A stretch of 40,699 nucleotides of DNA from assembly GCA_902826485.1 (NCBI GenBank), contig CADEEZ010000013.1, positions 1 to 40,699 of the forward strand, read 5' to 3'. Positions 24,588 to 33,832 of the stretch are shown here, piece by piece. The notes beneath the pieces are model-generated. The model did no database searches and was not told where the DNA came from. It saw only the letters and a list, made by a program, of their open reading frames with translations. Every line of letters starts with the position of its first letter. Position 1 is the first letter of the stretch. The DNA comes from an uncultured Gammaproteobacteria bacterium (GTDB lineage: Bacteria; Pseudomonadota; Gammaproteobacteria; Berkiellales; Berkiellaceae). Position numbers and translations under genes: made by a program.

Positions 24588-25136
24588 ATGCTGAATAAAA
24601 CTACAGTTAATTTTAATAATCCCAGCAATATTCTATTGTTTTTATGCCTATTGTTTTTTTATTCGGGGACTGTTTTTGCTGGTTCGGTGAGCGGCGCAGT
24701 TAAAACCGGTTTTTTATTTAATTTTTTTAAATTTGTGGAATGGCCTGAAGAAGTAAATGATCAAAATTTTCGGTTGTGTTTAGTTGAGGAAGGAGAGTTA
24801 GGCGCTAGCGTAGCAAGCCTCAACGGCAAGCGCGTAAAAGGTAAATCAATCACCGTAAAGCGAAATGTTCAAGGAGAAGCCGTAAAAAATTGCAGTATGG
24901 TTTTTTTACCCGAAGATGCAGATTCACGAAAAGACCTACTTAAACATCTCAATGGGCTGCCCATATTAACAGTGGGGGATGGTGAGAGTTTTATTGACGA
25001 AGGCGGAATGATTGGGTTGATAGAAAACGGGAGTCATCTAGGATTTGAAGTAAATTTATCCCAACTTAAAAATGCAAAATTACAAGTGAGTGCTCAGCTG
25101 CTTAAATTGGCAAAAACTGTCAAAGGAGGGAGCTAA
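24588..25136 (+). CDS. YfiR-like (DUF4154) periplasmic protein
   Basis: 182 aa. A signal peptide (hydrophobic core about 15-30, cleavage near V-F-A) is followed by the typical YfiR-family start K-T-G-F-L-F-N-F-F-K-F-V-E-W-P and its later G-L-P-I-L-T-V-G-D and G-G-M-I-G-L-I motifs. In Pseudomonas, YfiR sits in the periplasm and represses the CHASE8 diguanylate cyclase YfiN. Here the next gene carries a CHASE8-like sensor on a histidine kinase, so the same kind of periplasmic control may act on phosphorelay instead. The stop is two bases before the kinase start. No strong ribosome site is seen before the ATG. Confidence 0.9.
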   Translation: MLNKTTVNFNNPSNILLFLCLLFFYSGTVFAGSVSGAVKTGFLFNFFKFVEWPEEVNDQNFRLCLVEEGELGASVASLNGKRVKGKSITVKRNVQGEAVKNCSMVFLPEDADSRKDLLKHLNGLPILTVGDGESFIDEGGMIGLIENGSHLGFEVNLSQLKNAKLQVSAQLLKLAKTVKGGS

Positions 25137-25138
25137 CG

Positions 25139-27430
25139 GTGCGTTTTTTTAAAAATTTATCCATCAGACAAAAGCTGACTTATGTTGCGATGATCACAGC
25201 AGGCACCGCTATTTTTATTGCGCTTATTATTACAAGTGTCCTTGAAGTACGTGGTTCTAAAAGTTGGATGGAAGAACAATTAAATGCGCTCACTGAGGTC
25301 GTGGCTAGAAATAGCGTGTCTGCGGTGGTATTTGATGATGCAGATTCAGCGGTGAACACGCTCTCAGCTTTAGGCGTTAAAGGCAATATTATTTATGCAG
25401 AAATTATCACAAACAAAGGCAAAATATTTGCCACATATGGCAAACCTGTCACCACTTCTTCACAAATAAACGTGCAATCTATCTCTAGAAAGCTAGAAAT
25501 GAATGGCGAAGTATATGGTTATTTGCGTGTAATGGCCAATTTTAATGATATGTGGGAAAGTGTGTTTTTACAGTGGGCATTTACACTAGCCGGTCTTTTG
25601 TTTGCATTTTTGGTGAGTTATATTGTTTTAAAACGATTGAGTAAATATATTCTCGAACCCATAGAAAATCTTGCGATGGCCACACGAGAAATCTCTAAAA
25701 GCAAAAAATATTCATTGCGCGTTTTAAAAACCTCGAAAGATGAATTGGGTGTGTTGGTGGATGAATTTAATGAAATGTTATCGCAGATTGAAAAAAGAGA
25801 TGAACAATTGTCACAACATAGAAAAAATTTAGAAATAGAAGTAAAACGACGAACGGATGAAGCCGTAATGGAAAAGGCTGCAAATAGTGCTAAGTCGCAG
25901 TTTTTGGCTAATATGAGTCATGAAATTCGCACACCGATGAATGGGGTTTTAGGTATGGCTGAATTGCTACTTGCCACTAAACTCGATCCTAAACAAAAAC
26001 GGTTTGCCGAAACTGTTTATCGATCTGCTGAGGCTTTACTCGGTATCATTAATGATATTCTTGATTTTTCAAAAATTGAGGCCGGTCATCTTAACTTAGA
26101 AATTAGAGATATAGATTTAAAGGGATTATTGACCGAGGCAATGAGTTTATTTTCTGATAAAGCAATGCAAAAGGGTGTACAGCTTCATTTAGATTTTTCT
26201 CCTAATGTACCGATTGGTATTCGAGGGGATTCCCTTCGACTTAGGCAGATCATTATTAATTTATTATCCAATGCAATTAAATTTAGCGAAAATGGACGGG
26301 TAGATGTTATCGTTGAAAAACCCTTTGAAAATAAACTCATGATAAGAGTAAAAGATACGGGCATAGGTATTGCACCTGAAGTCATTCCTTCCTTATTTAC
26401 GGCATTTAATCAAGCAGATAATTCAACCACTCGGCGTTATGGGGGCACAGGCCTGGGTTTAGCGATTGCAAAAGAATTAGCAGAATTAATGGGTGGTACG
26501 TTAACGGTTGAAAGTAGCTTAGGAGTGGGATCTGTTTTCACCATTGTTTTGCCCTTGCAAGAAGCATTTGAATCTGTTTTCCCTGATGAAATGAAAGAAA
26601 AATTATTTGATTTAATGAATCCCACCCTAATTGGCATTAAAGTGCTATTAGTTGAAGATAATCCCGTTAATCAAGAAGTGGCTGCGGCGATTTTAAGTGG
26701 TTTAGGTTGTCAGCTAAAATTAGCCAATAATGGTAAAGAAGCTATTATGGCTTATCAAACCGAGAAATTTGATATTATTTTAATGGATTGTCAAATGCCC
26801 ATTATGGATGGGTACACTGCTTCGGAAAAAATTAGATCCATTGAACGTGAAGGGGATTTGAGTCTGCATATTCCTATTATCGCTTTAACGGCACAGGTGA
26901 TGGGTGGAGACAGAGAAAAATGTGTGGCCGCTGGGATGGATGATTATCTTCCTAAGCCTTTTAGTATAATCCAATTAGAATCGCTCATGAGACGATATTT
27001 AGGAGATGTTAAAGTGCGTGAAATTGAATCGGAAAAATCTAAGCTTGGCATAACCCCTTTAGTATCAGAATCGCTGGTATTTGACGCGGAGCCCTTAGAA
27101 GCATTAAAAAAAATTCGCACAGAGGGATGGGAGGCATTGGTGCTTCGGATTTTAGCTATTTTTCGTGAAAATGCCCCGAGATTAATTGAAGAAATGAAAC
27201 GGGGAAGAGAAACACAAGATTTAGAAGCGATACGTCGAGCTGCACATAGTTTAAAGTCTAGTGCGGCCAATATAGGTGCAATGAATTTAGCGGCTTTTTG
27301 TAAAGAAATAGAACAAGAGGCAGCAGAAGCCAAGAAGATGTGTGATGAGCAAACGGTTCAGACCTTAATCGTAAAGTATCAAGAAGTACAGCAAGCACTT
27401 AATCAGTATTCCGGAGGAATCAATGACTAA
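25139..27430 (+). CDS. Hybrid sensor histidine kinase (CHASE8-HAMP-HisKA-HATPase-REC-HPt)
   Basis: 763 aa from GTG at 25139, with AAAGGAGGG ten bases upstream. Order: TM1 (about 14-35), periplasmic CHASE8-like domain (about 36-145; A-V-V-F-D-D-A-D-S-A), TM2 (about 148-170), HAMP, dimerisation domain with phospho-acceptor H261 (S-H-E-I-R-T-P), HATPase (D-T-G-I-G-I and G-T-G-L-G-L), receiver with D550 (L-M-D-C-Q-M-P), and HPt with H703 (A-H-S-L-K-S-S). All relay residues are present, so a full His-Asp-His phosphorelay is predicted, ending on the response regulator encoded next, with which it overlaps by eight bases. Input is likely the YfiR-like protein. Confidence 0.94.
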   Translation: MRFFKNLSIRQKLTYVAMITAGTAIFIALIITSVLEVRGSKSWMEEQLNALTEVVARNSVSAVVFDDADSAVNTLSALGVKGNIIYAEIITNKGKIFATYGKPVTTSSQINVQSISRKLEMNGEVYGYLRVMANFNDMWESVFLQWAFTLAGLLFAFLVSYIVLKRLSKYILEPIENLAMATREISKSKKYSLRVLKTSKDELGVLVDEFNEMLSQIEKRDEQLSQHRKNLEIEVKRRTDEAVMEKAANSAKSQFLANMSHEIRTPMNGVLGMAELLLATKLDPKQKRFAETVYRSAEALLGIINDILDFSKIEAGHLNLEIRDIDLKGLLTEAMSLFSDKAMQKGVQLHLDFSPNVPIGIRGDSLRLRQIIINLLSNAIKFSENGRVDVIVEKPFENKLMIRVKDTGIGIAPEVIPSLFTAFNQADNSTTRRYGGTGLGLAIAKELAELMGGTLTVESSLGVGSVFTIVLPLQEAFESVFPDEMKEKLFDLMNPTLIGIKVLLVEDNPVNQEVAAAILSGLGCQLKLANNGKEAIMAYQTEKFDIILMDCQMPIMDGYTASEKIRSIEREGDLSLHIPIIALTAQVMGGDREKCVAAGMDDYLPKPFSIIQLESLMRRYLGDVKVREIESEKSKLGITPLVSESLVFDAEPLEALKKIRTEGWEALVLRILAIFRENAPRLIEEMKRGRETQDLEAIRRAAHSLKSSAANIGAMNLAAFCKEIEQEAAEAKKMCDEQTVQTLIVKYQEVQQALNQYSGGIND

Positions 27431-29543
27431 TCTATTAGAGCTCCCTCGTTTATTGATTATCGATGACGATGATATTACTGCGCTTATTTTAATTGAGGTT
27501 TGTGACAACCAGTATTTTCAAGTTAAACACGCTGGTAATGGCAAAGAAGGCATTGATTTATTTAAAGAATGGAAACCGGATCTGGTTTTATTAGATGTGT
27601 TGATGCCAGAAATGGATGGATTTGAATGTTTAACGCTATTACGTCAAATGCCCAAGACGGCTTTAATACCGATTGTTATGTTGACTGGGATAGATGATCT
27701 CGATTCTATTTATAAAGCATTCAAGTTAGGGGCCACTGATTTTATTGTTAAACCCATTGATTGGACGACTTTAAAATATCGTTTAGAATATATGTACCGT
27801 TCTGCGAGTGGGCTGATAAAGTTAGCAGATTCTTTGTATGAAGCACAGCAAATTGCCCATTTAGGCAGTTGGCACTGGGATATCTTAACTAATACGCTTG
27901 ATTTTTCTGAAGAATTTTATCATGTTATGGACATGGCAGCAGAACGTAAAGAAAAACCGCTCACCAAAAAAACAATTTTTTCTCGATTGTCTTCGGAAGA
28001 TGCTGATAAATTGAATCATTTGATTAACCTGACGCAAGAAACAAGACAATCATTCAAAATCGAATGCACGCTGATTTCTAGGGATGGCGTCGAACATATT
28101 ATACGGTGCAATGCGGTACCCAAAGAAGATCAAGCGGGTAATTTAATTGCCATTAGAGGCACAGTACAAGATATAACCGAATTTAAGCGTTTCGAAGAGA
28201 AAATACAATTTTTATCAGATTATGACGCTTTAACTGGATTATACAATCGAAATATGTTTCAAAAAATGTTAACAGAAAGTATGCAGTTATATAGAAAATC
28301 AGGAGAGAAATTTGCTATTTTATTTATTGGTTTGGATAAATTCAAACGTATTAATGAAACGTTAGGACCTTCTGCAGGTGATTTGATATTAAAAACATTG
28401 GCCCAGCGAGCCTCCATTTCTTGTCCAAATAATAATATTTTTAAGTTATCCGGAGATGGCTTTGCGGTTATTGTTAAACCTTTATCTGATCATTACGCGG
28501 CAGAAAATGTCGCAAAGCAATGGATTTCTGATTTGAGAATGCCTTTTTTGATTGACGCCAATGAGATTTTTATGACGATAAGCATAGGAATTGTCATTTT
28601 TCCGAATGATAGCAAAAACCCAGATGAAATTATAAAAAATGGCGAAATTGCGATGCATTATGCAAAATTGCAAGGCGGAAATCGGTATGAGTTTTTCAGT
28701 GAATCATTAAATGAATATGCAGTGAACCAATTTAAATTAGAGTGTCAATTACAACGTGCCATTGAACGTTCACAATTGGTTGTGTTTTATCAAGCAAAAG
28801 TCAATATCCAAACCGGGATGATATTGGGAATGGAAGCTTTAATTCGTTGGAAACATCCAGAATTAGGTTTAGTTTCGCCGCAAGTATTTATTTGTTTGGC
28901 AGAAGAATCTGGTTTAATTCAATCTATTGGGGATTGGGTACTTAAAACAGTTTGTTTACAACAAATGGCTTGGAAAACATTAGGTTTTCCTGCTATACCG
29001 GTTTCGGTGAATATTTCAAGCCTGCAGTTTGATAACTCAAATTTTGTGGAAAATTTAATTCATACCTTAACGGAGACAAAATTACCTCCCGAATATTTAA
29101 TTTTAGAAGTCACTGAAAGTGCGATGATGAACGATGTTCAAAAAGCACTAAGCATTATGACCGCGCTCAAAAAAGTAGGGGTAAAAATCAGTATCGATGA
29201 TTTTGGCACAGGCTATTCATCTTTAAGCTATCTTATTGAATTCCCCATAGATGAACTTAAAATTGATAGGTCGTTTGTTGCACATATGGGTGAAAATGAA
29301 TCTTCGGCAGTGATAACCAGTGCCATATTAGCTTTGGGTAAAGCCTTGAATCTTCAAGTGGTGGCAGAGGGGGTTGAAACTCAGGCTCAGGCAGATTTCT
29401 TATTAGATCATGGGTGCTATATTGCACAAGGGTATTTATATAGTAAACCCATTCCTGCAGATGAATTTTTTGAATTTGTGATGAATAGGCAAATCAATCA
29501 ACCGTTGAGATCTAGTGAGGGTGATAAGCCTAATATCCCTTAA
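27423..29543 (+). CDS. REC-PAS-GGDEF(degenerate)-EAL response regulator, c-di-GMP phosphodiesterase
   Basis: 706 aa. N-terminal receiver with phospho-acceptor D58 (L-L-D-V-L-M-P) and K in I-V-K-P; PAS-like domain (about 135-255); GGDEF domain whose signature reads S343-G-D-G-F347 instead of GGDEF, so cyclase activity is probably lost; then an EAL domain with intact E471-A-L, T-E-S-A, D-D-F-G-T-G-Y-S-S, K-I-D and A-E-G-V-E-T motifs. The expected output is phosphorylation-controlled breakdown of cyclic di-GMP, with the degenerate GGDEF possibly acting as a GTP-sensing domain. It overlaps the kinase gene, so the pair is translationally coupled. Confidence 0.94.
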   Translation: MTNLLELPRLLIIDDDDITALILIEVCDNQYFQVKHAGNGKEGIDLFKEWKPDLVLLDVLMPEMDGFECLTLLRQMPKTALIPIVMLTGIDDLDSIYKAFKLGATDFIVKPIDWTTLKYRLEYMYRSASGLIKLADSLYEAQQIAHLGSWHWDILTNTLDFSEEFYHVMDMAAERKEKPLTKKTIFSRLSSEDADKLNHLINLTQETRQSFKIECTLISRDGVEHIIRCNAVPKEDQAGNLIAIRGTVQDITEFKRFEEKIQFLSDYDALTGLYNRNMFQKMLTESMQLYRKSGEKFAILFIGLDKFKRINETLGPSAGDLILKTLAQRASISCPNNNIFKLSGDGFAVIVKPLSDHYAAENVAKQWISDLRMPFLIDANEIFMTISIGIVIFPNDSKNPDEIIKNGEIAMHYAKLQGGNRYEFFSESLNEYAVNQFKLECQLQRAIERSQLVVFYQAKVNIQTGMILGMEALIRWKHPELGLVSPQVFICLAEESGLIQSIGDWVLKTVCLQQMAWKTLGFPAIPVSVNISSLQFDNSNFVENLIHTLTETKLPPEYLILEVTESAMMNDVQKALSIMTALKKVGVKISIDDFGTGYSSLSYLIEFPIDELKIDRSFVAHMGENESSAVITSAILALGKALNLQVVAEGVETQAQADFLLDHGCYIAQGYLYSKPIPADEFFEFVMNRQINQPLRSSEGDKPNIP

Positions 29544-29562
29544 GCTGAGATAGCTCTAAAAT

Positions 29563-29631
29563 CCCTCTACTGAAGCGAAGCGCGTGGGAGAGGGTGTCGC
29601 CATCGCATAGCGGCCAAGACGGGTGAGGGCG
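29563..29631. repeat. Dispersed GGGAGAGGG/GGGTGAGGG-type repeat between convergent genes
   Basis: The stretch contains CCCTCT (29563-29568) pairing with AGAGGG (29589-29594), then GGGTGAGGGCG (29621-29631). This resembles the common intergenic repeats seen in many proteobacterial genomes. A T6 run follows (29634-29639), so it may also end transcripts on the plus strand. It fills most of the 119-bp junction between the EAL gene and icmB; nothing else is visible there. Confidence 0.7.
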
Positions 29632-29662
29632 AATTTTTTATAAAAGCGCATGAGATAAAAAG

Positions 29663-32600
29663 TTAAAAACTCTTACCGACATTACCAGAACCACTTTGTG
29701 TCCCTTCGTAAATCTGTAAAATTTCACGAATCAATTGGCTGATCACACCTTCTTTTTCTTCATCTGTCGCTTCAGAAATGTCTTTAGCAGAAGCCAAGCG
29801 TTGTTCAACGATTTTAGCAGCAGAGCCAGAAGGATAGAGCATAGCCAACAGTTTACGTGTTTCAGATGCACCAATGCGTTTGTATAACTCATTACGAATG
29901 CGCGCATCTTCTGCTGTTGTATTAAAAGCCCAGAGTTCAATAGGGCCTAGCGTCGACGTACATAATTGTGTATTCATACCAAATTTGGTCGCAAATTGTG
30001 CTAAGAAGGTAGCACCTTCAGGTCTAGGGCCATGCACGCGGGTAGAGAGCGCTAAACGTGCGGTTTCAGATAAACCAAATGTTTTAACAGATTTATCAAT
30101 GGCTTGTTTAGGACCTGCGTCCATAATAAAGATACCTGTCGCAAATTCTACCATCACTGAATCAAAATCGTCGAGCGATTGAGAAAGCAAGGCAACCTGT
30201 ACTTTCCATTTTCTTCCTTCGCGCATATCGACAATTACTTGATCACGCACGGCTTTGGCTTTTGAGGTGCGATGGAATTCGTCTAATACAATACGTTTTG
30301 GATCTTCACGAATTTCCAAAATGCGTTCACGATGATAATCCCTGTAGATAGCAGGGAAATCTTCTAAGCTTTCTTCTGTGAGGTAAAAATGTCTACCCAA
30401 TACGTAACGCGCCAACATATACATAATGGCCGTTTGTCTATCTGCGGCTTCACCACCTGTTTTGGCTACTTCGTCTAAGTCGAGAGACACCACACGTGCT
30501 TCACCCAAATCAAAAGCGGTGATACGAGAAAGCAAGGGATATTCACGAACCGCACTGGAAATCATTCGACCAAATGCAGAAATAAGGGGTTCACCCGTTG
30601 GGGCAATGATTTTCCCATATAAATCTTCAATCACTTGGGTGCGGCAAATCGCTACTGCATCCGCCATCAGTGGCGCAGTATATCGTTGAGCAATGGCGGC
30701 TAAATGAAAATGGTTGGCTTTAAATAAAGCGTCTGTGACTTCCCACCAAGAGGTATGCTGATCGATAACCATACCAATGTTACTTAATACAGAATCGATA
30801 CGAGGCTCAAGATCAGGCGCATAGCGATGAGGCGTGTGCGTATCATCTAAGTTTTTATATAATTCATCAATAACCATACCCGCCATATCAGGTATACCAT
30901 CGTAGGCTTTGGTTTCCCCAATAGGGGTGGCTAACAAACTTAAAAAATTCACCAAAAAGCTTCTGTCTTGAGGCGTAGGATAACGACAGCCCAATTGTGT
31001 ATCGAATGGATTAATAGAATAATCTGGCGTCATTCTGATTCGATGATAGGCTACTTTATGACGTTGATCGGGTGGTAAAGATTCTTTTAATAAAGAAATT
31101 AGGCCCGAGCTAGATGGCCCAATATCAATAATGGCGATTCTGGGTAATCTCGATACACCGCCCATTAAACAGAGCGCCAAGTTAATCGAATTAGATAATA
31201 CCGATTTACCTGAACCTGGCCTTGCATAGACTAATTCAATCCAAGTTGTCTGTAAGGTTGAACCAGGCTGAAATGGCCAAGGTTTACCATCAGGAGAACG
31301 AAATAAGGTTGCGCCTTGCACCCAAGGTGAAGCAGGGCGAACAAACGGCAACATGTGCACGACATCTCTTAAGGGAGCAATAGAGGGCGTTGCCACCGAT
31401 CTCAGATTAATGGCCAAGGTGCTAGATAATACCCCGGCAAAACTATCGCCAGATACTTCGGCCACTTCACAATGGCCCCAGCCTTGAATAGATTTGATGA
31501 GTTCTGCAGCACGTGTACGCAATAATTTTTGATCCCCGACTTTGGCCCAGGTAGCAAAGCTTACCCTAAATTTAACTATGGCATCGTCGGTATTATTTTC
31601 GTAATAAGTGAGTAATTCAGCCGCATCTGAAATCAAAGGGTTTTGCTTAGAAGCAAAACTTAAAATACTGGCAACCAAAGGTTTGATGCCCAACGTTTTT
31701 AAGCCCTTGCTTTCAATTAAATAAGACATGCGCCAAGGCATGCGAGAATGCAAAATTCTTTTAAATAAATCAAAAAAGGTTTTGAGTTCTTGGGGGAAAA
31801 GATCGATAAACATAGACGCATAAATTTTATCGCCCACGCGACAGGTTCTTAAATCGAGGATTTCAGCATCTCGGGGAATCAGTTGTTTGGCAAGAGGAGG
31901 CCACATTAATTCAGACACATCAAATTGAGAAGCACGCTGAATTTCGCGTAAGGGAATTTTGTCACCAGGCAGCACAGCGCGCCATTCATCGCTTGTGACA
32001 TCCGGATCCACACTTTTACGAATTTGGAAAGCAGCATCATGTACATCGAGTAATACAGCATATAAGCCAACGTCTTTTAGATCGTTCATGGTGGTCGAGA
32101 CAAATGAATCGTGGGTTTCGCGTAATTCTGGCACAGCAGCCATGATATTTTGAGAGTATCTTAATTTAGGTAAAGTAATGGTTTTAAATTTTTCTTGTTT
32201 ATTTTTAAACGACTGTTTAACTTGTGTGTCAGATAAAGAATTAGGACGCGTCCATAAGACGATAAAGCAAGATTCGCTTGCGCAAAATTTAGATAAATGG
32301 TTGACGCGTTCGTCAAATAAATCATCCAATTCCATTTTGAGACGTTTAGCGGTGGCTTTTGCCGGCGCAAAAATATCTTCAATTTCGTTTTTGATATTGT
32401 CTTTGTCGTAATGAAAATACATTTGAACGGCATGGCCCATTCTAGAAAGGGCAGACCCAAATGCGGTACATAATCCACGATGAATGCGTTCAAATTCTTC
32501 CGGGCCAACCAGTTGGGTTGCCCCATGTAATCGGATGACAGAAAAAAGAGAGCCGTCACGATAAACCATAGTGTGACGGCTGTCTGCAGTTTCTACTTCA

Positions 32601-32689
32601 CAATACGAACTCGTACTTTGTCCTAGAGACGTGCCAATCCATGCCAAAAGATCATCGACATTGTCTAGAACCCAGTCCATTGCGCTCAT
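29663..32689 (-). CDS. icmB: Dot/Icm VirB4-type ATPase DotO/IcmB
   Basis: 1008 aa, the same size as Legionella IcmB (about 1009). The nucleotide-binding site is complete: Walker A G-S-G-K495-S and Walker B L-D803-E-F-H-R. No membrane helix is obvious. In the type IVB system, DotO is an inner-membrane-associated cytoplasmic ATPase that works with DotB to energise the apparatus. It is the last Dot/Icm gene in the window, 21 bp after icmD, and faces the signalling module tail-to-tail. Confidence 0.96.
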   Translation of the reverse strand: MSAMDWVLDNVDDLLAWIGTSLGQSTSSYCEVETADSRHTMVYRDGSLFSVIRLHGATQLVGPEEFERIHRGLCTAFGSALSRMGHAVQMYFHYDKDNIKNEIEDIFAPAKATAKRLKMELDDLFDERVNHLSKFCASESCFIVLWTRPNSLSDTQVKQSFKNKQEKFKTITLPKLRYSQNIMAAVPELRETHDSFVSTTMNDLKDVGLYAVLLDVHDAAFQIRKSVDPDVTSDEWRAVLPGDKIPLREIQRASQFDVSELMWPPLAKQLIPRDAEILDLRTCRVGDKIYASMFIDLFPQELKTFFDLFKRILHSRMPWRMSYLIESKGLKTLGIKPLVASILSFASKQNPLISDAAELLTYYENNTDDAIVKFRVSFATWAKVGDQKLLRTRAAELIKSIQGWGHCEVAEVSGDSFAGVLSSTLAINLRSVATPSIAPLRDVVHMLPFVRPASPWVQGATLFRSPDGKPWPFQPGSTLQTTWIELVYARPGSGKSVLSNSINLALCLMGGVSRLPRIAIIDIGPSSSGLISLLKESLPPDQRHKVAYHRIRMTPDYSINPFDTQLGCRYPTPQDRSFLVNFLSLLATPIGETKAYDGIPDMAGMVIDELYKNLDDTHTPHRYAPDLEPRIDSVLSNIGMVIDQHTSWWEVTDALFKANHFHLAAIAQRYTAPLMADAVAICRTQVIEDLYGKIIAPTGEPLISAFGRMISSAVREYPLLSRITAFDLGEARVVSLDLDEVAKTGGEAADRQTAIMYMLARYVLGRHFYLTEESLEDFPAIYRDYHRERILEIREDPKRIVLDEFHRTSKAKAVRDQVIVDMREGRKWKVQVALLSQSLDDFDSVMVEFATGIFIMDAGPKQAIDKSVKTFGLSETARLALSTRVHGPRPEGATFLAQFATKFGMNTQLCTSTLGPIELWAFNTTAEDARIRNELYKRIGASETRKLLAMLYPSGSAAKIVEQRLASAKDISEATDEEKEGVISQLIREILQIYEGTQSGSGNVGKSF

Positions 32690-32710
32690 GCTTTACGTCC
32701 CTGATTGAGT

Positions 32711-33121
32711 TTATTTTAATTCTTCGAAGCCTTCGCCTTTAGCAGAACCCGCTTTACCGCCTTCAAATAAAGTACCGCCGGCTGCTGTGATCATGCTTGG
32801 CAAGAAGATGAGTCCTGCTGCAATCATAATGAGCACGATAGGTTGGCTAAGAGGCGTTTGTTGGGGGTTATCTTTGTGTGCTTTAAATTTCATTAAGCCG
32901 GTTAGGGCAAAAGCAATACCCGCAACATAAGCAGCCGCACCAATCAAGTTTGCTATATTGCTTAAATTTCCTGTCACTGTTTTAGCGACATCACCAACAC
33001 CACCTGAACCCGCACCACCGCCTGCAAAGGCAGATTCAGCAAATAGCATGATGGCTAATGCGCCTGTTACGTAGGCCAGGGTTGAAACCCAAGGTTTGTG
33101 GAATGTGAAGCTTGTTTTCAT
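32711..33121 (-). CDS. icmD: Dot/Icm inner-membrane protein DotP/IcmD
   Basis: 136 aa from the ATG at 33121, which has AGGAGAGG a few bases upstream; an in-frame TTG at 33145 has no such site. The product has a first hydrophobic helix or signal (about 14-32), a Gly-rich spacer (A-G-G-G-A-G-S-G-G-V-G), and two more helices separated by a basic loop (M-K-F-K-A-H-K-D-N-P). Size, Gly-rich part and topology agree with IcmD. It belongs to the group of short, related Dot/Icm membrane proteins (DotE, DotP, DotV). It lies after icmJ here, the reverse of the Legionella order. Confidence 0.88.
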   Translation of the reverse strand: MKTSFTFHKPWVSTLAYVTGALAIMLFAESAFAGGGAGSGGVGDVAKTVTGNLSNIANLIGAAAYVAGIAFALTGLMKFKAHKDNPQQTPLSQPIVLIMIAAGLIFLPSMITAAGGTLFEGGKAGSAKGEGFEELK

Positions 33122-33191
33122 GAGACCTCTCCTATTGGTATACAATTTAAATTTACTCTATTACTGAATATTTTGCACTGTTGTCATCTTA

Positions 33192-33809
33192 TTATAATGG
33201 TACATTCACAAAAACGGTCTTTTTCCAGTAATCTATTTCTTTTTTAAAGTCTTTTCGGTTAGGTAGTATTCTAAGATGCTGCAAGGCATCGTGATCAAGT
33301 TGTTCAGCATTTAACCTCGAATCTATTAAAGATTGTCCAAATACTTTTGGGTTGCTGGTATCGGGTCCAAAACTTTTTTCGACATCTGCTGTTCTTTCTT
33401 TTAAGGACATATAAACAGAATGGAGTTTATTTTTATAAATCGTTTCTTTGTCCATGGAGCAAAACAAAACACGACAAAAATTATTTAAATCAGCTTGAGA
33501 GAGCTCAGGAATAAACACCACCACGCCCCCGGTGCGGGGTAGGGTGCCTACCGCATCTAAAAATAGGCATTGCGTGCAGAAAGTGCAGGCTGTCGCCATG
33601 TTAGACATTTTATTATTATCGTAATTATGATCAATATTGACCACTTCCATGAATTCTTGTGCATGAAAACCGCAATATCGGCAAGTATATTCATCTCGAA
33701 CAAAAATCTGACTTCTAACGGCCTGAAATTTTGGGTTATTACGACGAGAAACGAATTTTTTTAAGTTTCCGCGACGGGCGGTAATGGTGATCGGCAACAA
33801 ACTTTTCAT
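33192..33809 (-). CDS. icmJ: Dot/Icm coupling-complex component DotN/IcmJ
   Basis: 205 aa, near the usual 208. An HNH-like zinc centre is visible as C43-R-Y-C46 and C75-T-F-C78 with H61 between. The rest is mainly helical. In Legionella, DotN (IcmJ) is a Zn protein bound to the DotL coupling ATPase and helps present substrates. The start is ATG at 33809, preceded by TAGGTAGTATAAA. It is unexpectedly placed between icmC and icmD. Confidence 0.93.
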   Translation of the reverse strand: MKSLLPITITARRGNLKKFVSRRNNPKFQAVRSQIFVRDEYTCRYCGFHAQEFMEVVNIDHNYDNNKMSNMATACTFCTQCLFLDAVGTLPRTGGVVVFIPELSQADLNNFCRVLFCSMDKETIYKNKLHSVYMSLKERTADVEKSFGPDTSNPKVFGQSLIDSRLNAEQLDHDALQHLRILPNRKDFKKEIDYWKKTVFVNVPL

Positions 33810-33817
33810 AATTTATA

Positions 33818-33824
33818 CTACCTA
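33818..33824 (-). promoter_or_regulatory. TAGGTAG element before icmJ
   Basis: TAGGTAGTATAAA, whose TAGGTAG core is eight bases before the icmJ ATG. The same 13-mer occurs upstream of icmC. Confidence 0.45.
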
Positions 33825-33832
33825 CTACTTAA

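Noticed and set aside
29874..30182. Plus-strand frames inside icmB
   Set aside because: They are shadows of the conserved IcmB ATPase sequence.
33122..33145. TTG start at 33145 for icmD
   Set aside because: ATG at 33121 has a strong AGGAGAGG site and gives the usual family length.
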